Made by a program: the position numbers and the translations under genes. Positions 1-8,000 of a DNA stretch of 64,000 nucleotides are shown one piece after another (the first letter of the stretch is position 1; each line of letters opens with the position of its first letter). Origin of the DNA: a virus; the IMG/VR virus record IMGVR_UViG_3300037141_000243, positions 1 through 64,000 of that record, one strand, 5' to 3'. The notes beneath the pieces were generated by a model. The model saw nothing but the letters and a program-made list of their open reading frames with translations. It did no database searches and was not told the DNA's origin.

Positions 1-898
1 TAAGGCTGGGAATAAGCGGATCGAGGCCTCGGATAAAAGCGGCCTCAATGTTATTTGAAGCACCACGCAGCCGATTATTAAGTTCTTGAAAATCCCGCAT
101 GACCTTGTCAGTCTGCGTGGCAGTAATTGCATCAGCGGCGGTTTGCTTTTTGATGTCAGAGTATTCTTTAGTGGACAACGACTTCAGGCGCACAAAATCT
201 TCAAGGCTGATGAGGCCCCCGTGCGCCTGAAGTACCGCCCCCAGCATTTGTGGGCTGGTCTGATCGGCAAGCTGTTTGTATTTATCCAGCAGCTCAAGAG
301 AAACCTGCCCGGTATCCCGTCCTTGGGTGTTAGTTACTCCCGCTGCATAAAGGCGGCTGAGCTGGGATGGATCGTGAAGGGCCGCATTAACATCGCTTAA
401 TAAAGCACTGGGGTTACCCACGATTCGGCCCATATTCAGGCCAAATGCTACGCGGGTGCCTTGGTCTATGTTAAGGCCCTGATTAGCCATGCGGGCGTTG
501 CCCACAGACCCGGCAAGACGGTCAAGGCCCCACAGGCCCCCCATTCCAACAAGGCCGCCCACGGCCCCCACAATGCCTGTCATTTCAATTAGAGATTTGA
601 CGCTTCCCAGGACCTTGTTGGAGAAGGTCCCAACATTGGTTGCTGCTTCTTTCCAATATCCCGATACAGAACGGGCGCTGTTGGCAGCTTCGGATGAGGC
701 GGTTAGGGCACGGCGGTTTAACTCACCCTGGGCGAGCAGGGCTGCGGTAGCAGTTTCGAAGCCGGATTTGATTTCCTTATTGACGTTGCCCCACGCACCG
801 GGAAGCTTCTGTACCTTGGCTTGATACTTTTCAAACAGCTCAGAAAATTCATTGAAGCTGGAAGATTCGACATCAATTTCGATGATACTTTTCGGCAA
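1..898 (-). CDS. Tail tape measure protein, N-terminal part (cut by window edge)
   Basis: The frame is open from a TTG at 896-898 to the left edge (299 codons), so only the N-terminus is present. It reads as an alpha-helical, Ala/Gly-rich tail protein with a hydrophobic glycine-rich segment near residues 95-115 (IVGAVGGLVGMGGLWG), typical of phage tape measures, which set tail length and sit inside the tube. The TTG directly follows the TAG of the tail-chaperone extension and has an AAAGGA element about 8 bases upstream, so translation is probably coupled. Position next to a frameshifting tail chaperone is the canonical tape-measure location. The identification is from context and composition, not a catalytic motif. 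Confidence 0.72.
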   Translation of the reverse strand, partial: MPKSIIEIDVESSSFNEFSELFEKYQAKVQKLPGAWGNVNKEIKSGFETATAALLAQGELNRRALTASSEAANSARSVSGYWKEAATNVGTFSNKVLGSVKSLIEMTGIVGAVGGLVGMGGLWGLDRLAGSVGNARMANQGLNIDQGTRVAFGLNMGRIVGNPSALLSDVNAALHDPSQLSRLYAAGVTNTQGRDTGQVSLELLDKYKQLADQTSPQMLGAVLQAHGGLISLEDFVRLKSLSTKEYSDIKKQTAADAITATQTDKVMRDFQELNNRLRGASNNIEAAFIRGLDPLIPSL

Positions 899-1204
899 CT
901 ACCTGATCCTTTGTTTCATAGTGGCCAAAATATACCGCTGACGGAAGCCGTGAGCGGTCTCGAATTCCATCTCAGGAAACTGCCCAAAGAATTCACCAAA
1001 GCCTTCGTTGGCTACCCAATCTAGCGCGGCACCGACGATACCGCCTTCTTGATGGAAGGGGCGGTCTCTATCGATGTCGTCAAGGAAGCGAGAAAATCCG
1101 TAAAGGTCGACGCAGTTGGTAGTGCCCCCCACAGAGAAGCCAGCCCAAGCATCAAAGCCCGGTTTTCCGACTTTCGATACATCGACGAAGCTACAATAAA
1201 AAAA
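899..1204 (-). CDS. -1 frame extension of the tail assembly chaperone (GT-type product)
   Basis: This frame has no good start of its own but is open from the slippery site at 1198-1204 to the TAG at 899-901. A -1 slip after residue 137 of the upstream chaperone adds 101 residues and gives a product of about 238 residues. The extension reads as ordinary protein (FVDVSKVGKPGFDAWAGF, then an acidic helix) well upstream of the first alternative start, the GTG at 1132, which argues it is translated by frameshifting. In lambda, the equivalent G/GT pair coats the tape measure during tail assembly. It ends one base before the tape-measure TTG. Confidence 0.72.
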   Translation of the reverse strand, partial: FFYCSFVDVSKVGKPGFDAWAGFSVGGTTNCVDLYGFSRFLDDIDRDRPFHQEGGIVGAALDWVANEGFGEFFGQFPEMEFETAHGFRQRYILATMKQRIR

Positions 1205-1614
1205 GCGAGGGCATTTTCCACCTCGCTTGATTCATCCTCATCCAACAGCTTTTTTGTTAGCGCCTCGGCAAGGGGGAGCTTTTCCCATCCCCCCTTACCC
1301 ATAAAGGCAAACATGGAGAGGCGATTGATTTCTGTTTGAAGATTGGTAGCAGCAGCTTCGTCGCCCATTTCCTTTGCCGTCGCACGCATGAGCATGGCAG
1401 CGGTGCGAGGACCGGCAACAGTACCAAAGCCCCCTGTTGTTATTTTGGTAAAGGTACGGGCGATGAGATTATAGTTGATCTCGAAAGCAGGTTGGCTGAT
1501 AGGAATGGAAAAAACATAGGCGGCAACGTTTGGTGTAACAGAACCGTCATCCTTGATGACAGGGTCACCCCTCTCTATGGGGATTACCAGATTCAGTTTC
1601 TTGTCAAGTTTCAA
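1021..1614 (-). CDS. Tail assembly chaperone (G-type product)
   Basis: 197 residues read without frameshifting. The TTG start at 1612-1614 is chosen because AAGGAGG lies seven bases upstream. The protein is mixed alpha/beta with no catalytic motif. Its place between the tail tube and the tape measure, and the slippery heptamer at codons 137-139, identify it as the short product of a G/GT tail chaperone pair that binds the tape measure and recruits tube subunits; it is normally absent from the virion. The last 60 residues are replaced by the 101-residue -1 extension in the long product. Confidence 0.7.
   Translation of the reverse strand: MKLDKKLNLVIPIERGDPVIKDDGSVTPNVAAYVFSIPISQPAFEINYNLIARTFTKITTGGFGTVAGPRTAAMLMRATAKEMGDEAAATNLQTEINRLSMFAFMGKGGWEKLPLAEALTKKLLDEDESSEVENALAFFIVASSMYRKSENRALMLGLASLWGALPTASTFTDFLASLTTSIETAPSIKKAVSSVPR
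1198..1204 (-). promoter_or_regulatory. Programmed -1 ribosomal frameshift site (T TTT TTT)
   Basis: On the minus strand seven T residues are read in the zero frame as GCT TTT TTT ATT (codons 137-140 of the chaperone). T TTT TTT fits the X XXY YYZ slippery heptamer exactly: both tRNAs keep full pairing after a -1 slip. The -1 frame is then open for 101 codons and ends just before the tape measure. No downstream pseudoknot was modelled. Confidence 0.75.
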
Positions 1615-1651
1615 GGCCGGACCTCCTTGGGGTTAATGGGGATTAAGTCAA

Positions 1652-2092
1652 TTACTGATAGAGCCCACCGTTGATTTCGTAATATCCACGAATGGAGACT
1701 GTCCAACCGGCATCACGACCAGAATAGTCTTGGGCCGCAATACCCACTAATGAGCAGTTGGTTAGATCATAAGGGGTAAGACCAAAGCTGACATCAGGAC
1801 GGACGGTCATGTTGCCAAGTAGAACATTGGTTTCGTATTGTGCTTTATATTGAGCGGAAAGCGGCTGAGTCTTCAAAAGGTAGATGGTAACATTGCAAAT
1901 CTGGTAAGGCTCGGGCGACGGCACACCACCCGTCATGGTGTTGATGTAGGTTGCCGCTTCACCTTCCAAAGCAAGTTTAATGCCTTCCTTGCCTAGATAA
2001 GATGCGGTGACATTTAATTCAGGGAAATTATCAAGGGTAGTTGATGCTACTAAACGCGAGAGGACGCCTTGGTCCACCAGGGGATTGCTCAT
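1652..2092 (-). CDS. Tail tube protein
   Basis: 146 residues, beta-rich, starting MSNPLVDQG. Length, position directly downstream of the sheath gene and upstream of the tail chaperone, and a tube-like pattern (an N-terminal strand, LALEGEAATYINTMTGG, then NVTIYLLKTQPL) fit the inner tail tube of contractile phages. Tube subunits stack as hexameric rings that DNA passes through. The ATG at 2092 follows GGAGCCCC. No sequence motif is decisive, so the call leans on gene order. Confidence 0.7.
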   Translation of the reverse strand: MSNPLVDQGVLSRLVASTTLDNFPELNVTASYLGKEGIKLALEGEAATYINTMTGGVPSPEPYQICNVTIYLLKTQPLSAQYKAQYETNVLLGNMTVRPDVSFGLTPYDLTNCSLVGIAAQDYSGRDAGWTVSIRGYYEINGGLYQ

Positions 2093-2106
2093 TTGTTAGG
2101 GGCTCC

Positions 2107-3750
2107 TTAGACGATGAGGAAATTGGTAACTGTGATATTGAACAGGATATGGATGAACCCGTTCTGTGTGATGTAGAGCAGGGTCAGGCCATCATATTCA
2201 CCGGTTCCGTAATCGCTGGGACGTTCGGAAACGTAAGCAAGGAACGGCACAGCATTAACTACAACCTTACCGTTATAAGTTCCCGCATCGATGGCGTCGG
2301 TAAAGGCCGGGCCATCTAGGCCGGTTGATATTACCTGACCATTAGCCATGCCAAAGGTCACCGCATTTTGGGCCGTAGTCAGGGCAACGCGTTGCAGCCG
2401 ATTGATGCCCACCTGGTTGTAATAAAGCGGGTTAGTTTTGTTATTGGAGCCGTTGATGATAGCGTTATCAATTTCCAATTGTTCGTTGATCTGAATCCAG
2501 TCAATCGAGTACCAATAGGTCATCTGATTGCCGTCTGCCGTGGTGCCCCAGAACAAGGTGGCCGTGCTGATGCCCCCCTGTGCCCCGGTGCCCACCACAT
2601 TGATGTTGGCGGCTTTAAGGGTGGAAAGCAGGGCGCTGTTGCCTTTGGTGGGATAGGATGTCACCCCATACAGGAAAGTGAAAGCAAAGGGTGGCACCTT
2701 GTTGGTCGCGGACGGGTTCTGATTCAATAGGTTGTAGAAGGCCGACGCTTGACTGAATTCAGTAGGCGTCGTTGCCGGCGCTTCAATAAGGGCGAAGACA
2801 TCCTTCATGGTCTTGGTATAGTAGTGATAATTTGAAAGCGTGGTAGTCACAAAGAAGTAGGTCTGTGCCGTATTGCTTTCATAGTTGGCCAGGAAGGAAA
2901 CAAACGAGCCAACACCATCCCATGAGCGCGGAATCAGGTAAGCGTAGAAATAACCATCCGCCCCCGCCGTATACGCGCTGTTGGGATTGGCAGTAATGTA
3001 GGTGATAAGCGCCGTCACACCGGCGGCGGCTTCACCAGCTCCAAGCTCCAGCACACAAACCCCAATGCTCGACCCCTGAGCAAAGAAGGTTGTCACCATC
3101 TGCACCAACTCGTTTATCCCGCGCGGGGTATAGGTAATGGTGCCGGTAGCCGGCGAGGTTAGCCCGCTGGCAACGGCGTAAGTAAACGTGGTGGCTGTGG
3201 CAACGGTTGCCAAAACCGTGCCGTTGTACCCCGCTATAGTTGACCCTGCGACGGTGGTCCAAAAGGTATCAGCAACGGTACCGAGATCGATTTGGGCATT
3301 ACCACCTGTGATAGTCATGGTCAAAGCCGGGGCAACAGTGTACTCCAGCGTAGTGCCGGCTGAGCCCACCGCCGCGAGGAAATTACCTTCAATAGCAGTA
3401 TGGCTGCCCGTACCCGCCGAGGCACTAATTGAAACCCAGGTATTTGGCCCTTCCCCAAGGCTGGCGGTAAGCGTAAGAACCACCAAGCCCGAGGTCGAGT
3501 TATAAGTACCGGAAGCGATGGTGGTTGTTGCAATGGTTGCAGTCGCGACTGCGCCAGCCGATGTTAGGCTGGAAAGGGTGATCGCCCCCGCCAGCAAAGG
3601 CGTCAGATCAGCAAGCTGGGTCAGCAACGCGCTGTTGCCGGCGGTCAGCGTGGTTCCCCCCTGGCTGATAAGTGCCCCGGTTTCCTGGAGCGTAGCCGGT
3701 GCTGGGGCAACTAGTACGCTGACCTGGACCGTAGTGATGTTATTTGTCAT
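2107..3750 (-). CDS. Tail sheath protein with inserted beta domains
   Basis: 547 residues. The C-terminal third (roughly 300-547: TLLYIT near the end, IDWIQINEQLEIDNAI, VGINRLQRVALTTAQNAV) is typical of contractile sheath subunits, as is the RGINELVQMVTTFF segment. Residues about 78-157 form an inserted beta domain (SGTYN, GTGS, TITGG) that is also present in the decoration protein at 9037-9915. Residues about 165-215 form a second one (TIAGYNGT, TTFTYAVASG). These insertions probably project from the sheath surface. Start ATG 3750 with AAGGAAC seven bases upstream. Its presence defines a myovirus-type tail. Confidence 0.85.
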   Translation of the reverse strand: MTNNITTVQVSVLVAPAPATLQETGALISQGGTTLTAGNSALLTQLADLTPLLAGAITLSSLTSAGAVATATIATTTIASGTYNSTSGLVVLTLTASLGEGPNTWVSISASAGTGSHTAIEGNFLAAVGSAGTTLEYTVAPALTMTITGGNAQIDLGTVADTFWTTVAGSTIAGYNGTVLATVATATTFTYAVASGLTSPATGTITYTPRGINELVQMVTTFFAQGSSIGVCVLELGAGEAAAGVTALITYITANPNSAYTAGADGYFYAYLIPRSWDGVGSFVSFLANYESNTAQTYFFVTTTLSNYHYYTKTMKDVFALIEAPATTPTEFSQASAFYNLLNQNPSATNKVPPFAFTFLYGVTSYPTKGNSALLSTLKAANINVVGTGAQGGISTATLFWGTTADGNQMTYWYSIDWIQINEQLEIDNAIINGSNNKTNPLYYNQVGINRLQRVALTTAQNAVTFGMANGQVISTGLDGPAFTDAIDAGTYNGKVVVNAVPFLAYVSERPSDYGTGEYDGLTLLYITQNGFIHILFNITVTNFLIV

Positions 3751-3784
3751 GTAATGAGTTCCTTGTGTTTGCGGTCAGGCATTA

Positions 3785-4318
3785 TCAGAACGCATTGGTG
3801 ACGGTTGCCCCGGCTGCAATCGGGCGATAACGCATGTAGTGCTTCCATGTGCCGGTCGTGGAGCCTACGGCAATGGTCAGGTTGATCGCACCCGCTTGGA
3901 CGACAATAGATCCAGGAACCGCCGTGATGCCCACGCCAGTCGCTTCCAGTAGTAACGCCGTATTTAGCGCCGTGCCCTGAAGAACGAGCATCTCGCCAAT
4001 TGCAGCAGAGGCGAGGGACGCGGACGCGGCAGAGATAGTGCCGGCAAGAGCGCCCAAGGTTGACAGCGTCGCCCATTGCGCGGTTGAAGCGGTTGAATCA
4101 TTCGCCGTCTGGCAAATTGAAACGAGGGAAAGAATCTGGATCGGGCCACCAATCACGCTGAAGACGTGGAGGGCGTTCGACATGACAGCGGCCCCCGTGA
4201 CTACTAGAGCGTCGCCGCCGCTACCAATGACGTCGCCGTTGGCATCGGTTTGAATGAGGACGGCGGCTTTGGTCGGGCTGGTACCGTAGGCAAGGGCGGG
4301 AATCGGGTTCTGAGACAT
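3785..4318 (-). CDS. Virion-associated protein of unknown function, Ala/Ser-rich
   Basis: 177 residues from the ATG at 4318, which has AGGAG about nine bases upstream; an in-frame start 14 codons further up lacks a ribosome site. Low-complexity Ala/Ser/Thr/Gly-rich protein that looks beta-structured: SLVSICQTANDST, an IGEMLVLQGTAL segment, and a C-terminal TGTWKHYMRYRPI. It sits directly before the sheath. It could be a tail-completion or decoration protein, but I do not recognise the family. Confidence 0.6.
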   Translation of the reverse strand: MSQNPIPALAYGTSPTKAAVLIQTDANGDVIGSGGDALVVTGAAVMSNALHVFSVIGGPIQILSLVSICQTANDSTASTAQWATLSTLGALAGTISAASASLASAAIGEMLVLQGTALNTALLLEATGVGITAVPGSIVVQAGAINLTIAVGSTTGTWKHYMRYRPIAAGATVTNAF

Positions 4319-4331
4319 TAACTTATTCTCC

Positions 4332-5408
4332 TTAGATGTTGTAGGACAGGTTGGAACCAAAGATGTAGGATGGGATTGCCCGTTTGATCAGTTGCCGGGC
4401 AATGTTGCGGGCTTGCGACTGATTATATGTTACATCAAACAGAATTGACTTCTTTTGGGCGATGGCGAGCAGCTCTGTCTGTTGTCGTTTTTCGTCGCGC
4501 ATAACCGGCATGTTGGTAATACCCAGCGTGCCGTAGTTGGTGCTGAACTGGTTGACAAAATCCTGGAAGCCCAACGCGGTATTGTTATTCAGACCGTAAA
4601 AAGTGATCCGGACCTTGTCTCGGCAAAGCTGGCTGTGCGAATAGGTCGGCCCCAGCGTAGGAAAATCCTGCAACGCTTCGGTATCCTCTTCCCCAATATG
4701 GACCGTGCCAAAGGGTGGGCGCAGGTTTTGCTGGGCCAAAAAGGACGGGAACAGCGGGACATCATTACCAAACGCATCCCAAGGCATTTGATCCCAATTG
4801 TTCATTGACAACCAGATCGGCAGGCTATTGGAGACAATCTGTTGGCTGGTATTGATCTGTTCTACTTCGTCGATGATCTGGGTTTCCATGTCGGCGTAGA
4901 TCGCCTGACCGGAATAATGGTACAGATTGGCCTGCTCGTAGTACGGGGCGCGCTGTGAGAAAGCAAAGCGGATGCCTTCCAGCGGCGGGTCCAAAGGCTC
5001 TGCAATATACAGGACATTGGGGCCAATCTGATTGAAGGCGTCGATCTTGCTCTCGGCGGTAAACACCACCTGATTGATCGAAAAGTTCTCAGCGGACTCT
5101 TGCTGCATCATCGTGGCGTAATGCAGCGAGCCTTGGATCGTGATCGACAGGGTCGAGGGATCGGGGGGCGGTAAATACGGTGCGTTGTAATTGGCCTCGT
5201 TATAGAGCGAGGTATTGTAAAGGGCTGAATGGGTCGATGCGACCAGACCGGCTTTGACCCAAAAGACGAAACCATCCAAAGGCAGGACCAGGCGCACGTA
5301 TTTGTTGAACGTGATCGTCTGGTCAAGCGAAAGGGTGTCCAGCCCCAGCTTGATGGCGGCTTCTAGCGGTGTCCCTTGTGTGCCGGACGCCTCGGCAACG
5401 CCAACCAT
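4332..5408 (-). CDS. Hypothetical structural protein upstream of the sheath
   Basis: 358 residues, start ATG 5408 with AAAGGA upstream. No transmembrane segment or catalytic motif. Many aromatic and Asn/Gln residues (SALYNTSLYNEANYNAPYL, YHYSGQAIYADMETQI) suggest an extended virion protein. It lies between neck-type proteins and the sheath, where T4-like and Mu-like phages encode tail terminator or neck components, but the length is larger than a usual terminator. Family not recognised. Confidence 0.6.
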   Translation of the reverse strand: MVGVAEASGTQGTPLEAAIKLGLDTLSLDQTITFNKYVRLVLPLDGFVFWVKAGLVASTHSALYNTSLYNEANYNAPYLPPPDPSTLSITIQGSLHYATMMQQESAENFSINQVVFTAESKIDAFNQIGPNVLYIAEPLDPPLEGIRFAFSQRAPYYEQANLYHYSGQAIYADMETQIIDEVEQINTSQQIVSNSLPIWLSMNNWDQMPWDAFGNDVPLFPSFLAQQNLRPPFGTVHIGEEDTEALQDFPTLGPTYSHSQLCRDKVRITFYGLNNNTALGFQDFVNQFSTNYGTLGITNMPVMRDEKRQQTELLAIAQKKSILFDVTYNQSQARNIARQLIKRAIPSYIFGSNLSYNI

Positions 5409-5732
5409 TTATTTAGCGGGTCCTTTATAGGTCCAGCCTTGTTTGCCAAAATACTCAGGCCCCCAAGCCATGCGGTTACCAGCCCTGATTGAGGTAGGAT
5501 GCCACCACGCGCCGCCGCGCCAGCGCATGACCGTGTTTGTCCCGTAAGCGTTGGTCAGATTGTGCAACGATTCTTCCTTGGCTTTCGGTCCAGGACGACA
5601 CGCTTTAAAAGCGGGGAGCATCCTTTTCCCCCCGACCTCTTCGCCGTGGTCAATGTAACCCAACCCAGGAATAAATTGATGGGACGTGGGGTTCTGAATG
5701 GCTTTGTCTTGGGTCGATTTCATGGGTATCAT
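5409..5732 (-). CDS. Small hypothetical protein of the neck region
   Basis: 107 residues, basic and Gly/Trp-rich (MRWRGGAWWHPTS, GPEYFGKQGWTYKG). The start may be the ATG at 5732 or the next in-frame ATG at 5723; neither has a strong ribosome site. It begins one base after the stop of the upstream gene and ends one base before the downstream gene, so it belongs to the structural operon. Confidence 0.5.
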   Translation of the reverse strand: MIPMKSTQDKAIQNPTSHQFIPGLGYIDHGEEVGGKRMLPAFKACRPGPKAKEESLHNLTNAYGTNTVMRWRGGAWWHPTSIRAGNRMAWGPEYFGKQGWTYKGPAK

Positions 5733-5733
5733 G

Positions 5734-6219
5734 TTACGAAATCCATGCCTTAAAATTTGTCATGTACTGGCCCGTCGCAATAAAAGAAGGTCGGCGTGGA
5801 TTGCCTTTGGCATAGGGATGGGCAAGGCGCGGGTTGACCCCTTTCAGCGCGGCCATTGTTGGCACGCCGGGGTAGCCAATCTGCTCCATCTCCTGATTGC
5901 TGAGGAATTTCTTGAAGCCCGTCTCGATCTTATCTGTGGCCCCAGCGAAAGGGTTGGTGGGGATTGGCCCACCCATCATGACCCTGTCCAGGGAGCTTTG
6001 CAGCTTTGCAGTCAGATCAGCCACAATAGGCTTTTCGTTTAGCTGGAAATACACTTCCATCACGTGATATTTCCGTTCCAATATCTCAGCCACCTCACCA
6101 GTAGTCGTCGTGCTGACACCCTTCTTTGGGCGGGCAGCCTTTCCCTTGCGGGCCTTGGCTTGCGTCTTGGGTGGGTGTTTGTAAGGTAAATCTAAAATTC
6201 CGAGATGTAAGATTGGCAT
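5734..6219 (-). CDS. Probable head-tail joining or tail completion protein
   Basis: 161 residues from the ATG at 6219, two bases after the upstream TAG with a GGGGA element about 11 bases before. An upstream in-frame GTG at 6237 lacks a better site. It has a basic, Lys/Ala/Pro-rich N-terminus (KTQAKARKGKAARPKKG), then a helical segment (LTAKLQSSLDRVMMGG) and NPFAGATDKIETGFKKFL, reminiscent of minor tail or neck proteins. Call from context only. Confidence 0.5.
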   Translation of the reverse strand: MPILHLGILDLPYKHPPKTQAKARKGKAARPKKGVSTTTTGEVAEILERKYHVMEVYFQLNEKPIVADLTAKLQSSLDRVMMGGPIPTNPFAGATDKIETGFKKFLSNQEMEQIGYPGVPTMAALKGVNPRLAHPYAKGNPRRPSFIATGQYMTNFKAWIS

Positions 6220-6221
6220 TT

Positions 6222-6716
6222 CTATGACAGTCCCCACAACGACCCAAATCGCATCGCGATTGCAAGGTACGCGCGACCATACGGAGTTTTCAAATTCTGA
6301 AGGTCCGACAGAAGGAAAGTCTTAGCCGCCTCAATCACCTCAAGGCTCTCCGATGTACTCTGATCCGACGTGCTGGAAATCACCCCAGCAACAAACGCGT
6401 TGATCTTGAACTGCGCTCGGAGCATAGCCCAATAGGTGGGCGGGGTCGTTGTTCCTGTGTCGGGGGCATAGTTGATCAGGTTGTCCCCACCCAAATTATA
6501 AACCGCTGCGGTATACAAAGGACCACTATAGAACGATCCTGGATAACATGGCCCCCACGATTGCCCAGCCAAGGCCGGGTTAACAATTGCGATTGCAAAG
6601 TCGTAGGCGAAAGCCAGGGCAGGGGAGTTGGTGGGGAGTGCCGATACCGGCACCCCCATCACACCGTATACCCAACTTGAGAAGCCCGCCAAGGTCGGCG
6701 GGTCAGTGATACTCAC
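6222..6716 (-). CDS. Neck-region protein of unknown function
   Basis: 164 residues. The GTG start at 6716 overlaps the upstream stop as GTGA, indicating translational coupling. Hydrophobic N-terminal half (FSSWVYGVMGVPVSALP, LAFAYDFAIAIVNPAL) without a clear transmembrane helix, then a helical C-terminus. Small proteins of this type between the capsid and tail genes are often head completion or adaptor proteins; that is inference from gene order. Confidence 0.5.
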   Translation of the reverse strand: MSITDPPTLAGFSSWVYGVMGVPVSALPTNSPALAFAYDFAIAIVNPALAGQSWGPCYPGSFYSGPLYTAAVYNLGGDNLINYAPDTGTTTPPTYWAMLRAQFKINAFVAGVISSTSDQSTSESLEVIEAAKTFLLSDLQNLKTPYGRAYLAIAMRFGSLWGLS

Positions 6717-7282
6717 CGGCTACGTGCCTTGCGGGCTTGACGCTTGCCTTGCGGCTCGTTCTCTTCGCGGGCATCCTTGGAGACCACCACGCCCTCGGCC
6801 AAAGTCGGCTCCGGGTTTGATTTGGTTTCCTGCTCCACGATAGTCATTTCCAGCTCATCAATATTCGCCCCCATACGCTTCAATTCCGGGCTGCTTTCCA
6901 GCGCGTTATTGGTAGCGATGGCCGCCGCCTTGCGAATTTCCTGACCTCTTTCCATCAGCACCTCGTCGTTGTGCTTGATGGTAAATTGCAGGTTGGCGAC
7001 GCTGACTGGCTTGTTGGTTGAGTAGATCAGGCCAATGAACGGGCGGGTGTGGTCAATTTCATCAACCGATACCAACCCATACTTGCGGTGCTGTTTGACG
7101 ATCTGTTCGATCTCCATGCCAGTCAGCCCGTTGCGGCCCCCGATATTAACTTGGGTTAGCGACGGAATCGGGTAACGCCTTGGGGTCTTTTGACCGCTCA
7201 GGCGGAATTCAAAGAGATGATCTTGTTTGCGGGCGTTGGCAATGTACAGCGCCCCGGTTGCTGTAGTGGAATTGAATTGCAT
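6713..7282 (-). CDS. Hypothetical structural-operon protein with a charged C-terminus
   Basis: 189 residues, start ATG 7282 with AGGAGG five bases upstream, one of the strongest ribosome sites in the operon. Residues 1-100 look like a compact beta-rich fold (ALYIANARKQDHLFEFRLSG); the last 45 are acidic then basic (EENEPQGKRQARKARSR). It probably followed the capsid gene directly before a GIY-YIG gene was inserted between them. Function not recognised. Confidence 0.55.
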   Translation of the reverse strand: MQFNSTTATGALYIANARKQDHLFEFRLSGQKTPRRYPIPSLTQVNIGGRNGLTGMEIEQIVKQHRKYGLVSVDEIDHTRPFIGLIYSTNKPVSVANLQFTIKHNDEVLMERGQEIRKAAAIATNNALESSPELKRMGANIDELEMTIVEQETKSNPEPTLAEGVVVSKDAREENEPQGKRQARKARSR

Positions 7283-7303
7283 TTGGACCTCCTGTTAGAT
7301 GGT

Positions 7304-7909
7304 TTAAGTAGTAAGTAGTTCTAGTGCTTTTCTTAGTTTGGCAGCACGTACCCATTCAGATATTCGTTTACCTTGTGCTTTACGTTTTGCTGGTGTCCAA
7401 AAAGCCTTTTGAGCCGTGACAATTTCTGCACGTCGTTTCTTATCGGCCCACATCTCTAAAGATGCTTTTGAACGAATTGCATCTGCTTTGCGTCGAACTT
7501 CGGGGTCTTTCGATCCACCAACAGCGTATTGGTTACCCAACCCGGCTTGACTAATTTTCTTTCTGGCAGATTTGGAAAAAATCATATTTGTAGGGCCTTC
7601 CCCACCATCCGTTCGATTAACAAGCGGGCCTGTTCCTAAATCTTCCCGACCTATTACTTTAATCAAAGCCATTTCCATTTCAACGGCTTCTTTACGCGTT
7701 AAGCCAGTTCTAATTACACAAACAGGTAGCTTACCTTTTGTTCCACGAATAATGCGGGCCAGATGAAGATTAGTGTGTTGACCTCGTAAAGCTCTTTTAA
7801 TGTGCTTAAAAGGTCGGTCTTTATTTCCTTGTCCAACATAACAAGGAATTCCAGTCAAACGAAAATAAATGTAAACACAGAACGCGCACCACGGTATTCT
7901 TTTTGCCAC
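7304..7909 (-). CDS. GIY-YIG homing endonuclease 1
   Basis: 201 residues. The N-terminal GIY-YIG nuclease domain shows VYIYFR followed by GIPCYVGQG (the GIY and YIG strands), then Arg/Lys helices and TRKEAVEMEMALIKVIG with the conserved glutamates, ending GTGPLVNRTDGGEG. The rest is a basic DNA-binding tail with modular repeats (SARKKISQAG, RKAQGKRISEWV). The GTG at 7909 is preferred over a TTG at 7927 because GGGAGG lies five bases before it; the TTG lies inside the leader hairpin. It sits directly after the major capsid gene and shares its 5' leader with the GIY-YIG gene at 49.1-50.0 kb. Such genes spread by cutting alleles that lack them. Confidence 0.88.
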   Translation of the reverse strand: MAKRIPWCAFCVYIYFRLTGIPCYVGQGNKDRPFKHIKRALRGQHTNLHLARIIRGTKGKLPVCVIRTGLTRKEAVEMEMALIKVIGREDLGTGPLVNRTDGGEGPTNMIFSKSARKKISQAGLGNQYAVGGSKDPEVRRKADAIRSKASLEMWADKKRRAEIVTAQKAFWTPAKRKAQGKRISEWVRAAKLRKALELLTT

Positions 7910-7911
7910 AA

Positions 7912-7989
7912 GAACCTCCCGGTTCAATCCAAAGTGAAGACACGGCAGGTAGGTGGATAGCCTACTCTTCGGGGTATCCCCCTAGCCGG
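7912..7989 (-). ncRNA. Conserved structured leader of GIY-YIG gene 1
   Basis: Between the capsid stop and the nuclease start, the minus strand holds in order: CGGCTAGG, a GGGG/CCCC hairpin, CCCCGAA, a GTAGG/CCTAC hairpin whose loop contains ATCCA, TGCCG (pairs with the first CGGC), TGGAT (can pair with the ATCCA loop, a pseudoknot), then GAACC-GGGA-GGTTC, a hairpin with a GNRA loop that contains the ribosome binding site. The same blocks in the same order occur at 49997-50077 before another GIY-YIG gene, with compensating changes in the stems. Function unknown; translational control is the simplest idea. Confidence 0.6.
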
Positions 7990-8000
7990 ATCTAACTACG

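Noticed and set aside
7912-7989. Hammerhead, HDV-like or pistol ribozyme, or a group I intron end, in the GIY-YIG leader
   Set aside because: No CTGATGA/GAAA hammerhead core, no matching HDV or pistol layout, and the flanking genes are complete, so no splicing is needed. Kept as an unknown structured leader.
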